Source of the DNA: Chloroflexota bacterium
Lineage (GTDB): Bacteria; Chloroflexota; Limnocylindria; Limnocylindrales; CSP1-4
Direction of reading: 5' to 3'
Length of the DNA: 25,501 bases
NCBI GenBank assembly: GCA_017860675.1
Contig: JAGDMV010000003.1
Span: 1-25,501, forward strand
Position numbers and translations under genes: made by a program. Every line of letters begins with the position of its first letter. Positions within the stretch are counted from its first letter, which is position 1. Below, one piece after another: positions 1 through 7,003 of the stretch. The notes under the pieces were generated by a model. It worked only from the letters and a program-made list of their open reading frames with translations. It did not search any database and was not told where the DNA came from.

Positions 1-70
1 CATGGCCGTCGCCCCGCTGGTGGTCGCGGCGGCGACGGAGCGGGGCCTGGGAGTACTGCTGCCGCTCTGA
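1..70 (+). CDS. C-terminal fragment of an unidentified protein
   Basis: An open frame (codons beginning at position 2) runs from the window edge to a TGA at 68-70 and encodes a hydrophobic, Ala/Val/Leu-rich tail ending GLGVLLPL. Third positions are nearly all G or C, as in the neighbouring genes, which supports coding. The fragment is too short to assign a family. The ATG at position 2 is probably internal. Confidence 0.45.
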   Translation, partial: MAVAPLVVAAATERGLGVLLPL

Positions 71-102
71 TCGCGCCCGCACCTTCCTGATCGCGCCGGC
101 AC
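67..102. repeat. Imperfect 16-bp direct repeat, 20-bp period
   Basis: CTGATCGCGCCCGCAC (67-82) recurs as CTGATCGCGCCGGCAC (87-102) with one mismatch. The copies start 20 bp apart, about two helical turns, just upstream of lipB. This could be a pair of operator half-sites or chance in GC-rich DNA. Confidence 0.3.
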
Positions 103-183
103 GACCAGGATCAAACGGGCGCGCCGCCACGCACGGCCAGGCGATTTCCTGCTCTGCCCGGCGCCGAGCACGATGCACCGGCC

Positions 184-192
184 TGCTATCGT
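184..192 (+). promoter_or_regulatory. Extended -10 promoter of lipB (leaderless)
   Basis: TGC followed by TATCGT (187-192) matches an extended TAnnnT -10 box and closely resembles the TGC-TATCCT upstream of the pyr operon. It lies 7 nt before GTG 200, the spacing expected for a leaderless transcript. No convincing -35 is visible. Confidence 0.45.
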
Positions 193-307
193 GCGATCCG
201 TGGAGGAGCACGCCCCGGTCGCTCCCGGCCGGGCGACCGCACCGGTTGTCGCCCGCTGGCTCGGGCGAGTCGCGTACCGCGACGCCTGGGCACTCCAGCG
301 CGCCCTC

Positions 308-341
308 GTCGGGTTGCGCCAGGCGTCGGGTTGCGCCAGGC
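308..341 (+). repeat. Perfect 17-bp tandem duplication inside lipB
   Basis: The unit gtcgggttgcgccaggc occurs at 308-324 and again, identical, at 325-341. Seventeen is not a multiple of three, so the second copy shifts the lipB frame. Identity of the copies points to a recent event or an assembly artefact. Confidence 0.95.
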
Positions 342-861
342 CGGCGCGATTCCAGACCAGCTCCTGCTCCTCGAGCACGACCCGGTCATCACCCTGGGTC
401 ATCGGGCGGCCGAGACGCACGTCATTGCTCCGCCGGCGGTCCTGGCCGAGCGCGGAGTAGAGGTGGTCCGAGTCGAGCGCGGCGGCGAGGTCACCTACCA
501 CGGCCCGGGCCAGCTCGTGGCCTATCCGATCGTTGACCTCGTCGCGCGCCACCTCGGGGTCCGCGCGTTCGTCGGGGCACTGGAGGAGGCCATGGCCGAC
601 GCCTGCCGGGAGGCGGGGGTCGCGGCGGGACCGCGGCCCGGCCACCCCGGTTGCTGGTGCGACCCCCGCGGACCGTTGCCGCGCAAGATCGGCGCCCTCG
701 GCATCCGGGTGAGTCGCGGCGTCACGTTCCACGGGATCGCCCTGAACGTCGCCGTCGACCTGGCCGACTTTGGCCTCATCGACCCGTGCGGCATGCCGGG
801 CCTCGCCTCGACCTCGATCGCCAGGGAGCGGGGAGGTCCGGACGCCCGCGTGGGCGTCGCC

Positions 862-933
862 GCAGTGGCGCGGACCGGCGCGGCGGCAGAGGCCAGCGCG
901 GTGGCACGGACCGCCGCGGTGGCGAGCGCCGCC
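862..933 (+). repeat. Degenerate in-frame 36-bp tandem repeat in lipB
   Basis: Two 12-codon units encode AVARTGAAAEAS (862-897) and AVARTAAVASAA (898-933). The period is a multiple of three, so this duplication keeps the frame. It accounts for much of the Ala-rich stretch that ordinary LipB lacks. Confidence 0.6.
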
Positions 934-1127
934 GCCGGCTTCGCCCCCGCCCTGGTGCGCCGCCTCGGCGCCGAGCTGGCGGGCCATCTGCCGCCCGAGG
1001 CTGACCCGGCCGAGGAGCGGCGCGCGGTCGAGGCGATCGCCTGGGCGGGCGCCGCCGGGCCGCGCCGCTCGGACACTGCGACCGTCGCGGTCGCCGCTGC
1101 CGCCGGCATGGCCCATAGAGGTTCCTG

Positions 1128-2153
1128 ATGGCCGCCGGCCTGTTCGAGCTGCGCAAGGACGCGATCACCGGGTGGTGGGTGGCAACGGTCGTCGACCGCG
1201 AGTTCCTGCGCGAGCGGTTCGCGCTGACTGCCGAGCCCGTGGCCGACCGCGGCGCGTGCCGGAACTGCCTGGAGCCGGCCGGCGACGGCGTGCGTGTCCG
1301 GACCCTCAAGGACTACGCCTTCAACCCGGTCGGGACCGAGGCCGAGGCGCGCGAGCTCGAGCGCTCGGTGGCGCAGGTCGCGCTTGCCCAGGCGCGCGCG
1401 TCCGGTGCGTGGCGGACGGTCATCGCCCCGCCCGGCGAGCACCGACCCCTCCATTCCGTCGGCATCGAGCTGATCACCGGTCTGCTGCGGGCCGCGCGGG
1501 ACATCGTCGTCACCGCCGCCCGGTCTGGCCAGACCGAGTACGTGCAGGTCGTCCAGAACTGGGGCCGCCAGGCTGGGGCCATGACGAACCACCTCTGCTT
1601 TGACGTGTACGACCTGCCCCAGGTCCCGCACCGCGTGGCCGAGGAGATCGGCGGCGCCGCGCGCTTCGTCATCCGGGAGGGGGAGTGCCCGTTCTGTCGC
1701 CTCGTCCGGACCGAGGTCGAGCGCGGGGTTCGCCTCGTCTGGGAGGATGCCAGCAGCGTGGCGTTCGCCCCCTACGCCTCCCGCTCGCCGTTCGAGACGT
1801 GGATCGTGCCGCGCCGCCATGAGGCCGACTTCGGCCGTGCCGCCGACGCCGACCTCGTCTCCACGGCAGAGGCGCTGCGTCAGGTGCTCGGCCGCCTGGC
1901 CGTCCTCGCCGGCCCGCCGTACAACCTCGTGCTCCACGCTGCGCCGCTCCGCGGCCAGGTCGACTCCACCTACCACTGGCACTGGGAGGTGCATCCCCGG
2001 TTGCGCGAGATCGCCGGCCTCGAGCTGGGCAGCGGCCTGCCCGTCAACCCGGTCAGTCCCGAGGAGGCCGTGGACCGGCTGCTGGGAAGGAGCCTGCCCG
2101 GCGACGACGGGCCGGATCCGCGGCCCGGCGCGCGGCCGGGCCTTCGTCGGTGA
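1128..2153 (+). CDS. GalT-like HIT-superfamily nucleotidyltransferase homologue
   Basis: A 341-residue protein resembling galactose-1-phosphate uridylyltransferase. Visible features are a CxxC pair at residues 44/47 (CRNC), a second CxxC at 187/190 (CPFC), and HWHWE at 283-287, matching the C-terminal HIT half of GalT. The N-terminal active-site segment, HPHxQ in true GalT, reads NHLCFD (154-159). On that alignment the nucleophilic histidine is Cys157 and the glutamine is Asp159, so UMP transfer by the classical covalent mechanism is doubtful. It may be a phosphorylase or hydrolase on nucleotide-linked substrates. The start ATG overlaps the lipB stop, implying translational coupling. No other galactose-pathway gene is in the window. 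The GalT/HIT family call is fairly secure; the reaction is not. Confidence 0.7.
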   Translation: MAAGLFELRKDAITGWWVATVVDREFLRERFALTAEPVADRGACRNCLEPAGDGVRVRTLKDYAFNPVGTEAEARELERSVAQVALAQARASGAWRTVIAPPGEHRPLHSVGIELITGLLRAARDIVVTAARSGQTEYVQVVQNWGRQAGAMTNHLCFDVYDLPQVPHRVAEEIGGAARFVIREGECPFCRLVRTEVERGVRLVWEDASSVAFAPYASRSPFETWIVPRRHEADFGRAADADLVSTAEALRQVLGRLAVLAGPPYNLVLHAAPLRGQVDSTYHWHWEVHPRLREIAGLELGSGLPVNPVSPEEAVDRLLGRSLPGDDGPDPRPGARPGLRR

Positions 2154-2205
2154 GCGGGCGAGCCCGGCTCGCGGGGTCCGGCTCGAGCAGTGCCTGGCGC
2201 GCCGG

Positions 2206-2225
2206 GTGTGAGCGTCGCGTCACAC
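2206..2225. promoter_or_regulatory. CRP-like inverted repeat upstream of the sigma gene
   Basis: GTGTGA (2206-2211) and TCACAC (2220-2225) form a perfect 6-bp inverted repeat around 8 bp. The arms match the CRP/FNR-family TGTGA...TCACA, but the spacer is 8 rather than the usual 6. It lies about 85 nt upstream of GTG 2310. This is an operator candidate only. Confidence 0.3.
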
Positions 2226-2309
2226 GGGCGACGTCAGCCTCGTCAACGGGGCGTTCCGATCGATCGCCGGCAGCCCGCGTGCGTCATGCCGGCCTTGCAC
2301 GGAGGTCCA

Positions 2310-2990
2310 GTGGCCCTCGGTATCGCCATCGGCTGGGGCGGCCCCATGAGTGACCTCGGTCGCCCGCGGCCCGAGGACCCCGCCCGGGTCGACGGAGCCC
2401 CGCCCGCAGTCGAGCTGGCGGTTCCGGCCGACCCGCTGGCGGCACGGGCCTTCGTCGAGACCCTGTTCGCCCGCCACCATGGCGAGATCTACGCTTTCCT
2501 GCTGCGCATGGTCCGCGACACGGAGCTTGCGGCGGACCTCACCCAGGACGCCTTCATCCGTGCCTTCCGCGCCTGCGGCACGCTCGACGACCCGACCAAG
2601 GCCAGGGCCTGGCTGTACCAGATCGCCCACCGCATCGCCCTCGATGAGATCCGCCGCCGGCGCATCATCCGGTTCGTCCCCTGGTCGGGCGAGGCGCGGG
2701 GATCGGCCCCGTCGCCCGAGCGGCTGGCGATGGACGCGCGGCTGTCGGGCGAGCTCGAGCGTGCCCTCGCCCGCATCCCGGAGCGGCAGCGCGCGGCCCT
2801 GCTCCTGGCCGAGCTCCACGATCTCACCGGTCTCGAGCTGGCCGCGGCGCTCGGCACGAGTCACGTGGCCGCGCGGGCCCTTCTCACCCGCGCCCGCGAG
2901 AGCCTGCGCCGGGAGCTCGCCGAGGAACGCGCCGCCGCCCGCGCGACCTCGGCCTCCGCCCGCGACGAGCGCCGGAAGGCCGACCGGTGA
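2310..2990 (+). CDS. ECF-type RNA polymerase sigma factor
   Basis: A 226-residue sigma-70 family protein lacking region 1. Region 2 is at about residues 52-118, with ELAADLTQDAFIRAF and the following AWLYQIAHRIALDEIRRRR helix. Region 4 is at about 150-202, with IPERQRAALLLAELHDLTG and a helix-turn-helix ending RESLRREL. GTG 2310 is preferred because GGAGG lies 4 nt upstream (2301-2305); ATG 2346 is an alternative that would remove 12 residues. The stop overlaps the next gene (GTGA), the usual arrangement for a sigma factor and its antagonist. It presumably directs transcription of its own operon and unknown targets, and is held inactive by the downstream zinc-finger membrane protein. Confidence 0.88.
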   Translation: MALGIAIGWGGPMSDLGRPRPEDPARVDGAPPAVELAVPADPLAARAFVETLFARHHGEIYAFLLRMVRDTELAADLTQDAFIRAFRACGTLDDPTKARAWLYQIAHRIALDEIRRRRIIRFVPWSGEARGSAPSPERLAMDARLSGELERALARIPERQRAALLLAELHDLTGLELAAALGTSHVAARALLTRARESLRRELAEERAAARATSASARDERRKADR

Positions 2991-5227
2991 GCGGCCTGCG
3001 GCGCGCCTTCAGTCACCCCGACCGGGCGAACGACCCGCACGCTCGCGCGCACCGCCTCGTCTCGGACCGGTTCCTCGCGCCGCTCGCCGGGCCGGATGAG
3101 GAATGGCTGGCGACCCACCTCGACGCCTGCGACGTCTGCCGCCAGATGGCCGCCGACTGGGCTGCCGACCGGGGCTCGCTGCGGGCCCTAGCCGAGGCCA
3201 TGCCGATCCCGCCGCGGAACCTGGGCGCCCGCCTCGCCGCCGCGCTCGACGTCGAGGAGGCGCGGGCACGCCGTTCCGGGTTCGCGACCGACACGGCGGC
3301 CCGGCGGCCGGGCGCCCGCCCCTCGCGCCTCCCGGCTGTCGCCATGGCCCTCGTCGCCGTGGCGGCCTCGCTGGCGCTCGTGATCCTGCCGGTCCTGGCC
3401 CCGTTCGCCGGGAACCCGTTCGGCCCGGGAAGGCCGGCGGCCACGCCGATCCTGGTCGCCGGCGCCCCTGTCGCCTGGGCCCACTCCGACCCGGATGGGC
3501 GCTACGTCGTGCAGGCGGCGGTGGTGGACCGAGTCTGCCCGCGCGGCCAGCAGGCGGCCTGCGGAACCATCGACCAGGGCGCACGACCGGTGGTCACCCT
3601 CGACCTCCAGCCGACGCAGGTGATCCTGCCACCGACGGGCGACCGGGGGGTCGCGGTCGGGGAGACCGGGATCTACACGTTCGTCGTCCCTGAGCCGGAG
3701 GAGAGCGTCACACCTGCGCCGCCCGCCTCGTCTGAAACGCCGACACGCGCACTCCCGACGCCGGCGGCGACGGAGGTGCCGGCTTCTCCTCCGGCCGACA
3801 CCCCCGCGCCGTCGGAGTCCTTCCCGGCCACTTCGGCCGGCCCCTCTCCCTCGGTCGCCGGGCCCCCGTCGCCCGCGCCGGAGAGTCCCGCTCCCGGCAG
3901 CCCCGCGCCGGAGAGCGCCGCGCCAGGCAGCCCCGAGGCGACGCCGCCGCTCCCGTCCGTCGCGACCCTGCCGCCCTCGACACCGGCCCCGGTTGCCGCT
4001 ACCGCGCTGGCGATCGTCGAGGACGTCGTCCTCGTCGGGGCCGCACCGGCCTACTCGGCGGACGGGCAGTGGCTGGCGTTCTCGGCCCGGCCGATCGACG
4101 GCGAGGCGGGCCCGGACATCTACGCCTGGCGGGCCGGCGACGAGCGCGCCCGGCGCCTCACCTCCACCGGGGCGTCGGTGTTCGCCGGCTGGCTCGGTGA
4201 CCGCATCCTGGGGAGCACCGTCAGCGTGGTCACCTCGCCCGGGGGCTCGCCCGAGCCGGCTGGCTCGGCCGGTGCCGGGGGCGAGGACGGGACACCGGCT
4301 GCCGGCTCGAGCAATGCGGCCGACGGAGCGTCCCCGGCCGCCACGCCGGCTGCCCGACCATCAGTCGAACCGTCTCCCGCCGCTCCGTCGGCGGCGATCG
4401 AGGGCGCCGCTGGGCCCGCGTCACCGGAGCCGCCCGCCACCCCGGAGCCAGGCGAGAGCGGCGCCCCGGTCGCCGGTCCCGGCTCCTCCGGCACACCGGT
4501 CGAGCCGAGCCCGACTGCTGCCGCGCCGTCCCCCTCCGGCCCGTCCTCTGAAGCGCCGTCCAAGGCGCCGGGAGAGACGCCCGTCCCAACTTCCGCGCCG
4601 TCCCCCTCGCCCGCGCCGCCGGAGGAGCCGAGCGCTTCGCCGCAGCCTCGCGCGGTCGCCTTCTCCTTCCTGCTCGACCCGGTCAGCGGCGAGCTGGAGA
4701 ACCTTCCCCGGCCCGGCATCTGGCGGCCGGTGGTCGATCCTTCCGGGACGACCGTCGTGTACTTCACCGGTCGTTTCGCCTGGAGCGAGGAGGAGCGGTC
4801 GTGGGTCCCCGCCTCCGGCACCCTCGTGGTCGCGGACTGGGCCGACGTCGTCGACCCGGAGCGCCCGCTGGGCTCGTCGGCCCTGCCCGGCGCCGGCGGC
4901 CGCGCAGCGAAGATCCGAGACTGGAACGTGCGCTGGGCCGAGAGCGGCGACCACCTGGCTGTCTGGCTGGCCGACAGCGACTCGTCGACGACGGGTCGAC
5001 TGAGCCTGTATGCGACGGACGAGCTCGGCCGCCCGGTCGACACGCTGCTCGATGCGACCGCCGCGCTGCCGGTCTTCTCCATCGACGCCAGCCGGCTCGT
5101 CTGGGCGACGCCGCGGGGGGACGACGGCGAGGGGAGCAGGATCGGCGTCTTCGCCTGGGACGGCGCCGCGCCGGGCGCGGTCTTCTCGGCGCCACAGCCG
5201 GGCGAGGGGCTCGTCGTCGTCCGCTGA
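2987..5227 (+). CDS. Membrane anti-sigma-like protein with zinc finger and propeller-like exterior
   Basis: A 746-residue protein in four parts. Residues 1-70 hold a zf-HC2-type anti-sigma motif, His44-x3-Cys48-x2-Cys51, expected to bind the upstream sigma factor in the cytoplasm. One membrane segment lies at about 116-141. Outside, strands such as AYSADGQWLAFSARP and VVDPSGTTVVYFTGRF resemble TolB/WD40-like propeller blades. Two Pro/Ser/Ala-rich, mucin-like linkers interrupt the exterior, at about 235-335 and 418-553. The second looks inserted within the propeller, between GDRILGSTVSVV and AVAFSFLLDPVSGEL. The start is GTG 2987, whose last two bases begin the sigma-factor stop. It may sense an envelope or surface signal and release the sigma factor. 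The ligand is unknown. No cleavage-site protease is nearby. Confidence 0.78.
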   Translation: MSGLRRAFSHPDRANDPHARAHRLVSDRFLAPLAGPDEEWLATHLDACDVCRQMAADWAADRGSLRALAEAMPIPPRNLGARLAAALDVEEARARRSGFATDTAARRPGARPSRLPAVAMALVAVAASLALVILPVLAPFAGNPFGPGRPAATPILVAGAPVAWAHSDPDGRYVVQAAVVDRVCPRGQQAACGTIDQGARPVVTLDLQPTQVILPPTGDRGVAVGETGIYTFVVPEPEESVTPAPPASSETPTRALPTPAATEVPASPPADTPAPSESFPATSAGPSPSVAGPPSPAPESPAPGSPAPESAAPGSPEATPPLPSVATLPPSTPAPVAATALAIVEDVVLVGAAPAYSADGQWLAFSARPIDGEAGPDIYAWRAGDERARRLTSTGASVFAGWLGDRILGSTVSVVTSPGGSPEPAGSAGAGGEDGTPAAGSSNAADGASPAATPAARPSVEPSPAAPSAAIEGAAGPASPEPPATPEPGESGAPVAGPGSSGTPVEPSPTAAAPSPSGPSSEAPSKAPGETPVPTSAPSPSPAPPEEPSASPQPRAVAFSFLLDPVSGELENLPRPGIWRPVVDPSGTTVVYFTGRFAWSEEERSWVPASGTLVVADWADVVDPERPLGSSALPGAGGRAAKIRDWNVRWAESGDHLAVWLADSDSSTTGRLSLYATDELGRPVDTLLDATAALPVFSIDASRLVWATPRGDDGEGSRIGVFAWDGAAPGAVFSAPQPGEGLVVVR

Positions 5228-5287
5228 CCGCCGCTGCAGTGCCGCGACCCTCGTCCGCGACCCGCCGACTGGAGACGACGACCCCGG

Positions 5288-5332
5288 GGTGACCGCCGCC
5301 TCGCGGGCAACGGCCCCCCGGCGGCCGTCACC
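5288..5332. promoter_or_regulatory. Large inverted repeat over the pyr promoter -35 region
   Basis: GGTGACCGCCGCC (5288-5300) and GGCGGCCGTCACC (5320-5332) pair over 13 bp with one mismatch and a 19-nt loop. No T-tract follows, so it is a poor intrinsic terminator for the preceding gene. Its 3' arm ends 6 nt before the -10 box at 5339 and covers the expected -35 position. It could be an operator or a rho-independent-like stop. Confidence 0.4.
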
Positions 5333-5335
5333 ACC

Positions 5336-5344
5336 TGCTATCCT
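5336..5344 (+). promoter_or_regulatory. Extended -10 promoter of the pyr operon
   Basis: TGC-TATCCT, with the hexamer at 5339-5344, resembles the lipB promoter. Transcription would start near 5351, about 14 nt before the PyrR-binding element. No clear TTGACA -35 is seen. Confidence 0.5.
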
Positions 5345-5363
5345 GCCCGCGATCTTCCACCGA

Positions 5364-5400
5364 CCCTTTAAGGACCGGCCCTGAGAGGCCGGAAAGGAGG
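5364..5400 (+). promoter_or_regulatory. PyrR-binding RNA element overlapping a ribosome-binding site
   Basis: The transcript folds into the PyrR binding-loop architecture. The lower stem is CCUUU (5365-5369) with AAAGG (5393-5397). An internal bulge AAGGA (5370-5374) follows. The upper stem is CCGGCC (5375-5380) with GGCCGG (5387-5392), and the loop is CUGAGA (5381-5386), giving the GAGAGG signature. The 3' arm runs into AAAGGAGG (5393-5400), the Shine-Dalgarno sequence of the leader ORF at 5402. There is no antiterminator or terminator pair. This matches the translational repression shown for the mycobacterial pyr leader: PyrR with UMP would stabilise the hairpin and hide the ribosome site. 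Confidence 0.85.
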
Positions 5401-5401
5401 C

Positions 5402-5434
5402 GTGAGCGTGCGACCGCACAGTGATCCACCGTGA
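5402..5434 (+). CDS. Ten-codon leader ORF coupled to pyrR
   Basis: GTG 5402 lies 1 nt after AAAGGAGG (5393-5400), or about 5 nt from the core AAGG. It opens a frame of ten codons (MSVRPHSDPP) closed by TGA 5432-5434. That stop overlaps the pyrR GTG (5431-5433). pyrR has no Shine-Dalgarno sequence of its own, so ribosomes finishing this leader probably restart on pyrR. The peptide itself is probably irrelevant; the translation event matters. GTG 5408 is a better-spaced start in the same frame. Confidence 0.5.
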   Translation: MSVRPHSDPP

Positions 5435-5988
5435 CTGCCAGCCGTCCGATCATGTCCGCGGACGACATCCGGCGGGCCGTCCTCCGTCTCTCCCACGAGA
5501 TCGTCGAGCGTCACGGCGGGACCGAGGGCATGGTCCTGGTCGGCATCCAGCGCCGTGGCGTGCCGCTCGCCCAGCGACTCGCGGCCGCGATCGGCGAGCA
5601 CGAAGGCGTGAAGCTCCCCGTCGGCGCCCTCGACATCACCTTCTACCGCGACGACCTCTCGTTGATCGCCCAGCACCCCGTCGTCAAGGGCACGGCGATC
5701 CCCTTCGACCTCAACGACCGCACCGTCGTCCTGGTCGACGACGTGCTGTTCACCGGCCGGACCATCCGGGCCGCCATGGACGCCCTGGTCGACTTCGGCC
5801 GGCCGCGGGCGATCCGCCTGGCGGTCCTGGTGGACCGCGGCCACCGCGAGCTCCCGATCCGGGCCGACCACGTGGGCAAGAACGTCCCGACGGCCCGCGA
5901 GGAGCTCGTCAGGGTCCACCTCGCCGAGACCGACGGCGAGGATGCAGTCCGCCTCGAGCCGGCCACCGTGCCGGCCGCCCGTCCCTGA
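5431..5988 (+). CDS. pyrR: PyrR, pyrimidine operon RNA-binding regulator / uracil phosphoribosyltransferase
   Basis: A 185-residue phosphoribosyltransferase-fold protein. Visible features are the N-terminal SADDIRRAVLRLSHEIVERH, the GIQRRGVPLA loop, DITFYRDDLS, the PRPP-binding motif VVLVDDVLFTGRT (99-111, acidic pair Asp103/Asp104), and LVDRGHRELPIRADHVGKN, typical of PyrR. It binds the leader hairpin when UMP is abundant; many homologues also make UMP from uracil. The start GTG 5431 overlaps the leader ORF stop and lacks its own ribosome-binding site; ATG 5452 is an internal alternative. pyrB follows after 10 nt. Confidence 0.95.
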   Translation: MTASRPIMSADDIRRAVLRLSHEIVERHGGTEGMVLVGIQRRGVPLAQRLAAAIGEHEGVKLPVGALDITFYRDDLSLIAQHPVVKGTAIPFDLNDRTVVLVDDVLFTGRTIRAAMDALVDFGRPRAIRLAVLVDRGHRELPIRADHVGKNVPTAREELVRVHLAETDGEDAVRLEPATVPAARP

Positions 5989-5998
5989 GGAGGACCCC

Positions 5999-7003
5999 GT
6001 GATCGCCGCACCTGCGCCGGGGGCAACCTGGCAGCACCGCCACGTCCTGGACGTCGATGTCTTCTCGGCCGCCGACATCGATCTCGTCATGCGCACGGCC
6101 GACGAGATGAAGGAGATCCTCGCCCGCCCGATTCCCAAGGTCCCGGCCCTGCGGGGCACCTCCGTCACGATCATCTTCTGGGAGGCCTCGACCCGTACCC
6201 GGGTCAGCTTCGAGGTGGCGGCCAAGAACCTTTCGGCCGACGTGGTCAACATCGCCGCCGGGACGAGCTCGGTCGTCAAGGGCGAGTCGCTGGTCGACAC
6301 CATCCGCACCGTCGAGGCGCTCGGCGCCGACATGATCGTCATGCGGCACTCCGTCTCCGGCGCGCCGTACCTGGCGGCCGAGGTCTTCGGCGGCCCCGTC
6401 CTGAACGGCGGCGACGGCTGGCACGGTCACCCGACCCAGGCCCTCCTCGACCTGTACACCATGCGCGCCCGGCTGGGAGACGTGGCCGGCCGCAAGGTCG
6501 TGATCCTGGGCGACATCCTCCACTCGCGCGTCGCCCGCTCGAACATCTGGACCCTCACCGCGATGGGCGCCGACCTGTGGCTGTGCGGTCCGACCACGCT
6601 GCTGCGCGGCTTCGACGCCTGGGCGACGCGATGGGCGGACGGGCGCGCGGCCCCCGGGCACGGCCGGTTCACCGTCACCAGCGACATCGACGCCGCGCTC
6701 CGCGACGCCGAGGTGGTGATGGCCCTCCGGCTCCAGCGCGAGCGCATGGACGCCGGCCTGCTGCCGTCGCTGCGCGAGTACTCGGCCCGCTTCGGGCTCA
6801 CCCGCGAGCGGCTGGCCGCGGCCAGGCCCGACGCCCTGGTGATGCACCCGGGGCCGATGAACGAAGGGGTCGAGATCGCGGCCGACGTGGCCGTCCTCGA
6901 CCGGTCGGTGATCCTCGACCAGGTCGCGAACGGGGTGGCGGTGCGCATGGCGCTCCTCTACCTCCTGTCCGGCGGGCACCCGGAGGGCATGAGCGGTGGC
7001 TGA
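5999..7003 (+). CDS. pyrB: Aspartate carbamoyltransferase catalytic chain
   Basis: A 334-residue enzyme that joins carbamoyl phosphate and aspartate to give carbamoyl aspartate. Diagnostic motifs are STRTR (64-68) for carbamoyl phosphate, the SSVVKGES loop, HPTQAL (144-149) and MHPGPMNEGVEI near the C terminus. Length is normal for a catalytic chain; no regulatory PyrI chain is in the window. GTG 5999 is chosen because GGAGGA (5989-5994) lies 4 nt upstream; the frame extends further upstream but overlaps pyrR. The 3' end overlaps pyrC by 8 nt. It is presumably controlled with pyrR through the leader element. Confidence 0.95.
   Translation: MIAAPAPGATWQHRHVLDVDVFSAADIDLVMRTADEMKEILARPIPKVPALRGTSVTIIFWEASTRTRVSFEVAAKNLSADVVNIAAGTSSVVKGESLVDTIRTVEALGADMIVMRHSVSGAPYLAAEVFGGPVLNGGDGWHGHPTQALLDLYTMRARLGDVAGRKVVILGDILHSRVARSNIWTLTAMGADLWLCGPTTLLRGFDAWATRWADGRAAPGHGRFTVTSDIDAALRDAEVVMALRLQRERMDAGLLPSLREYSARFGLTRERLAAARPDALVMHPGPMNEGVEIAADVAVLDRSVILDQVANGVAVRMALLYLLSGGHPEGMSGG

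Larger units (their letters stand above)
200..1128 (+). pseudogene. lipB: Octanoyltransferase LipB, frame broken by a 17-bp duplication
   Basis: LipB moves an octanoyl group from acyl carrier protein to lipoyl-domain lysines, the first step of protein lipoylation. The N-terminal part (RWLGRVAYRDAWALQRALV) is read in the frame of GTG 200. The rest (LLLLEHDPVITLGH, RGGEVTYHGPGQ, RKIGALG, DPCGMPGL) is in another frame. Deleting one copy of the tandem repeat at 308-341 joins them seamlessly as ALVGLRQAGAIPDQLLL. The catalytic Lys (codon 685-687) and Cys (codon 787-789) are intact, so only the frame is damaged. GTG 200 is chosen because a -10 box lies 7 nt upstream; ATG 173 is in the same frame. 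The C-terminal third carries an Ala-rich insertion (about 862-933). A TTG at 331 could start a truncated product lacking the first 40 or so residues, but no ribosome-binding site supports it. The stop overlaps the next start (TGATG). A sequencing or assembly error is possible. Confidence 0.8.

Noticed and set aside
522..1994. Long minus-strand open frames opposite lipB/galT-like and most other genes
   Set aside because: They are antisense shadows expected at very high GC; they show no family motifs, while the plus strand carries clear conserved motifs.
2159..2171. CGAGCC-C-GGCTCG palindrome after the GalT-like gene, as a terminator
   Set aside because: The stem has a one-base loop, no T-tract follows, and such GC palindromes are common here.
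4421..5419. Minus-strand frame over the anti-sigma gene, 332 codons
   Set aside because: Low-complexity Arg/Gly/Ala-rich translation without motifs; complementary to the Pro/Ser linker codons.
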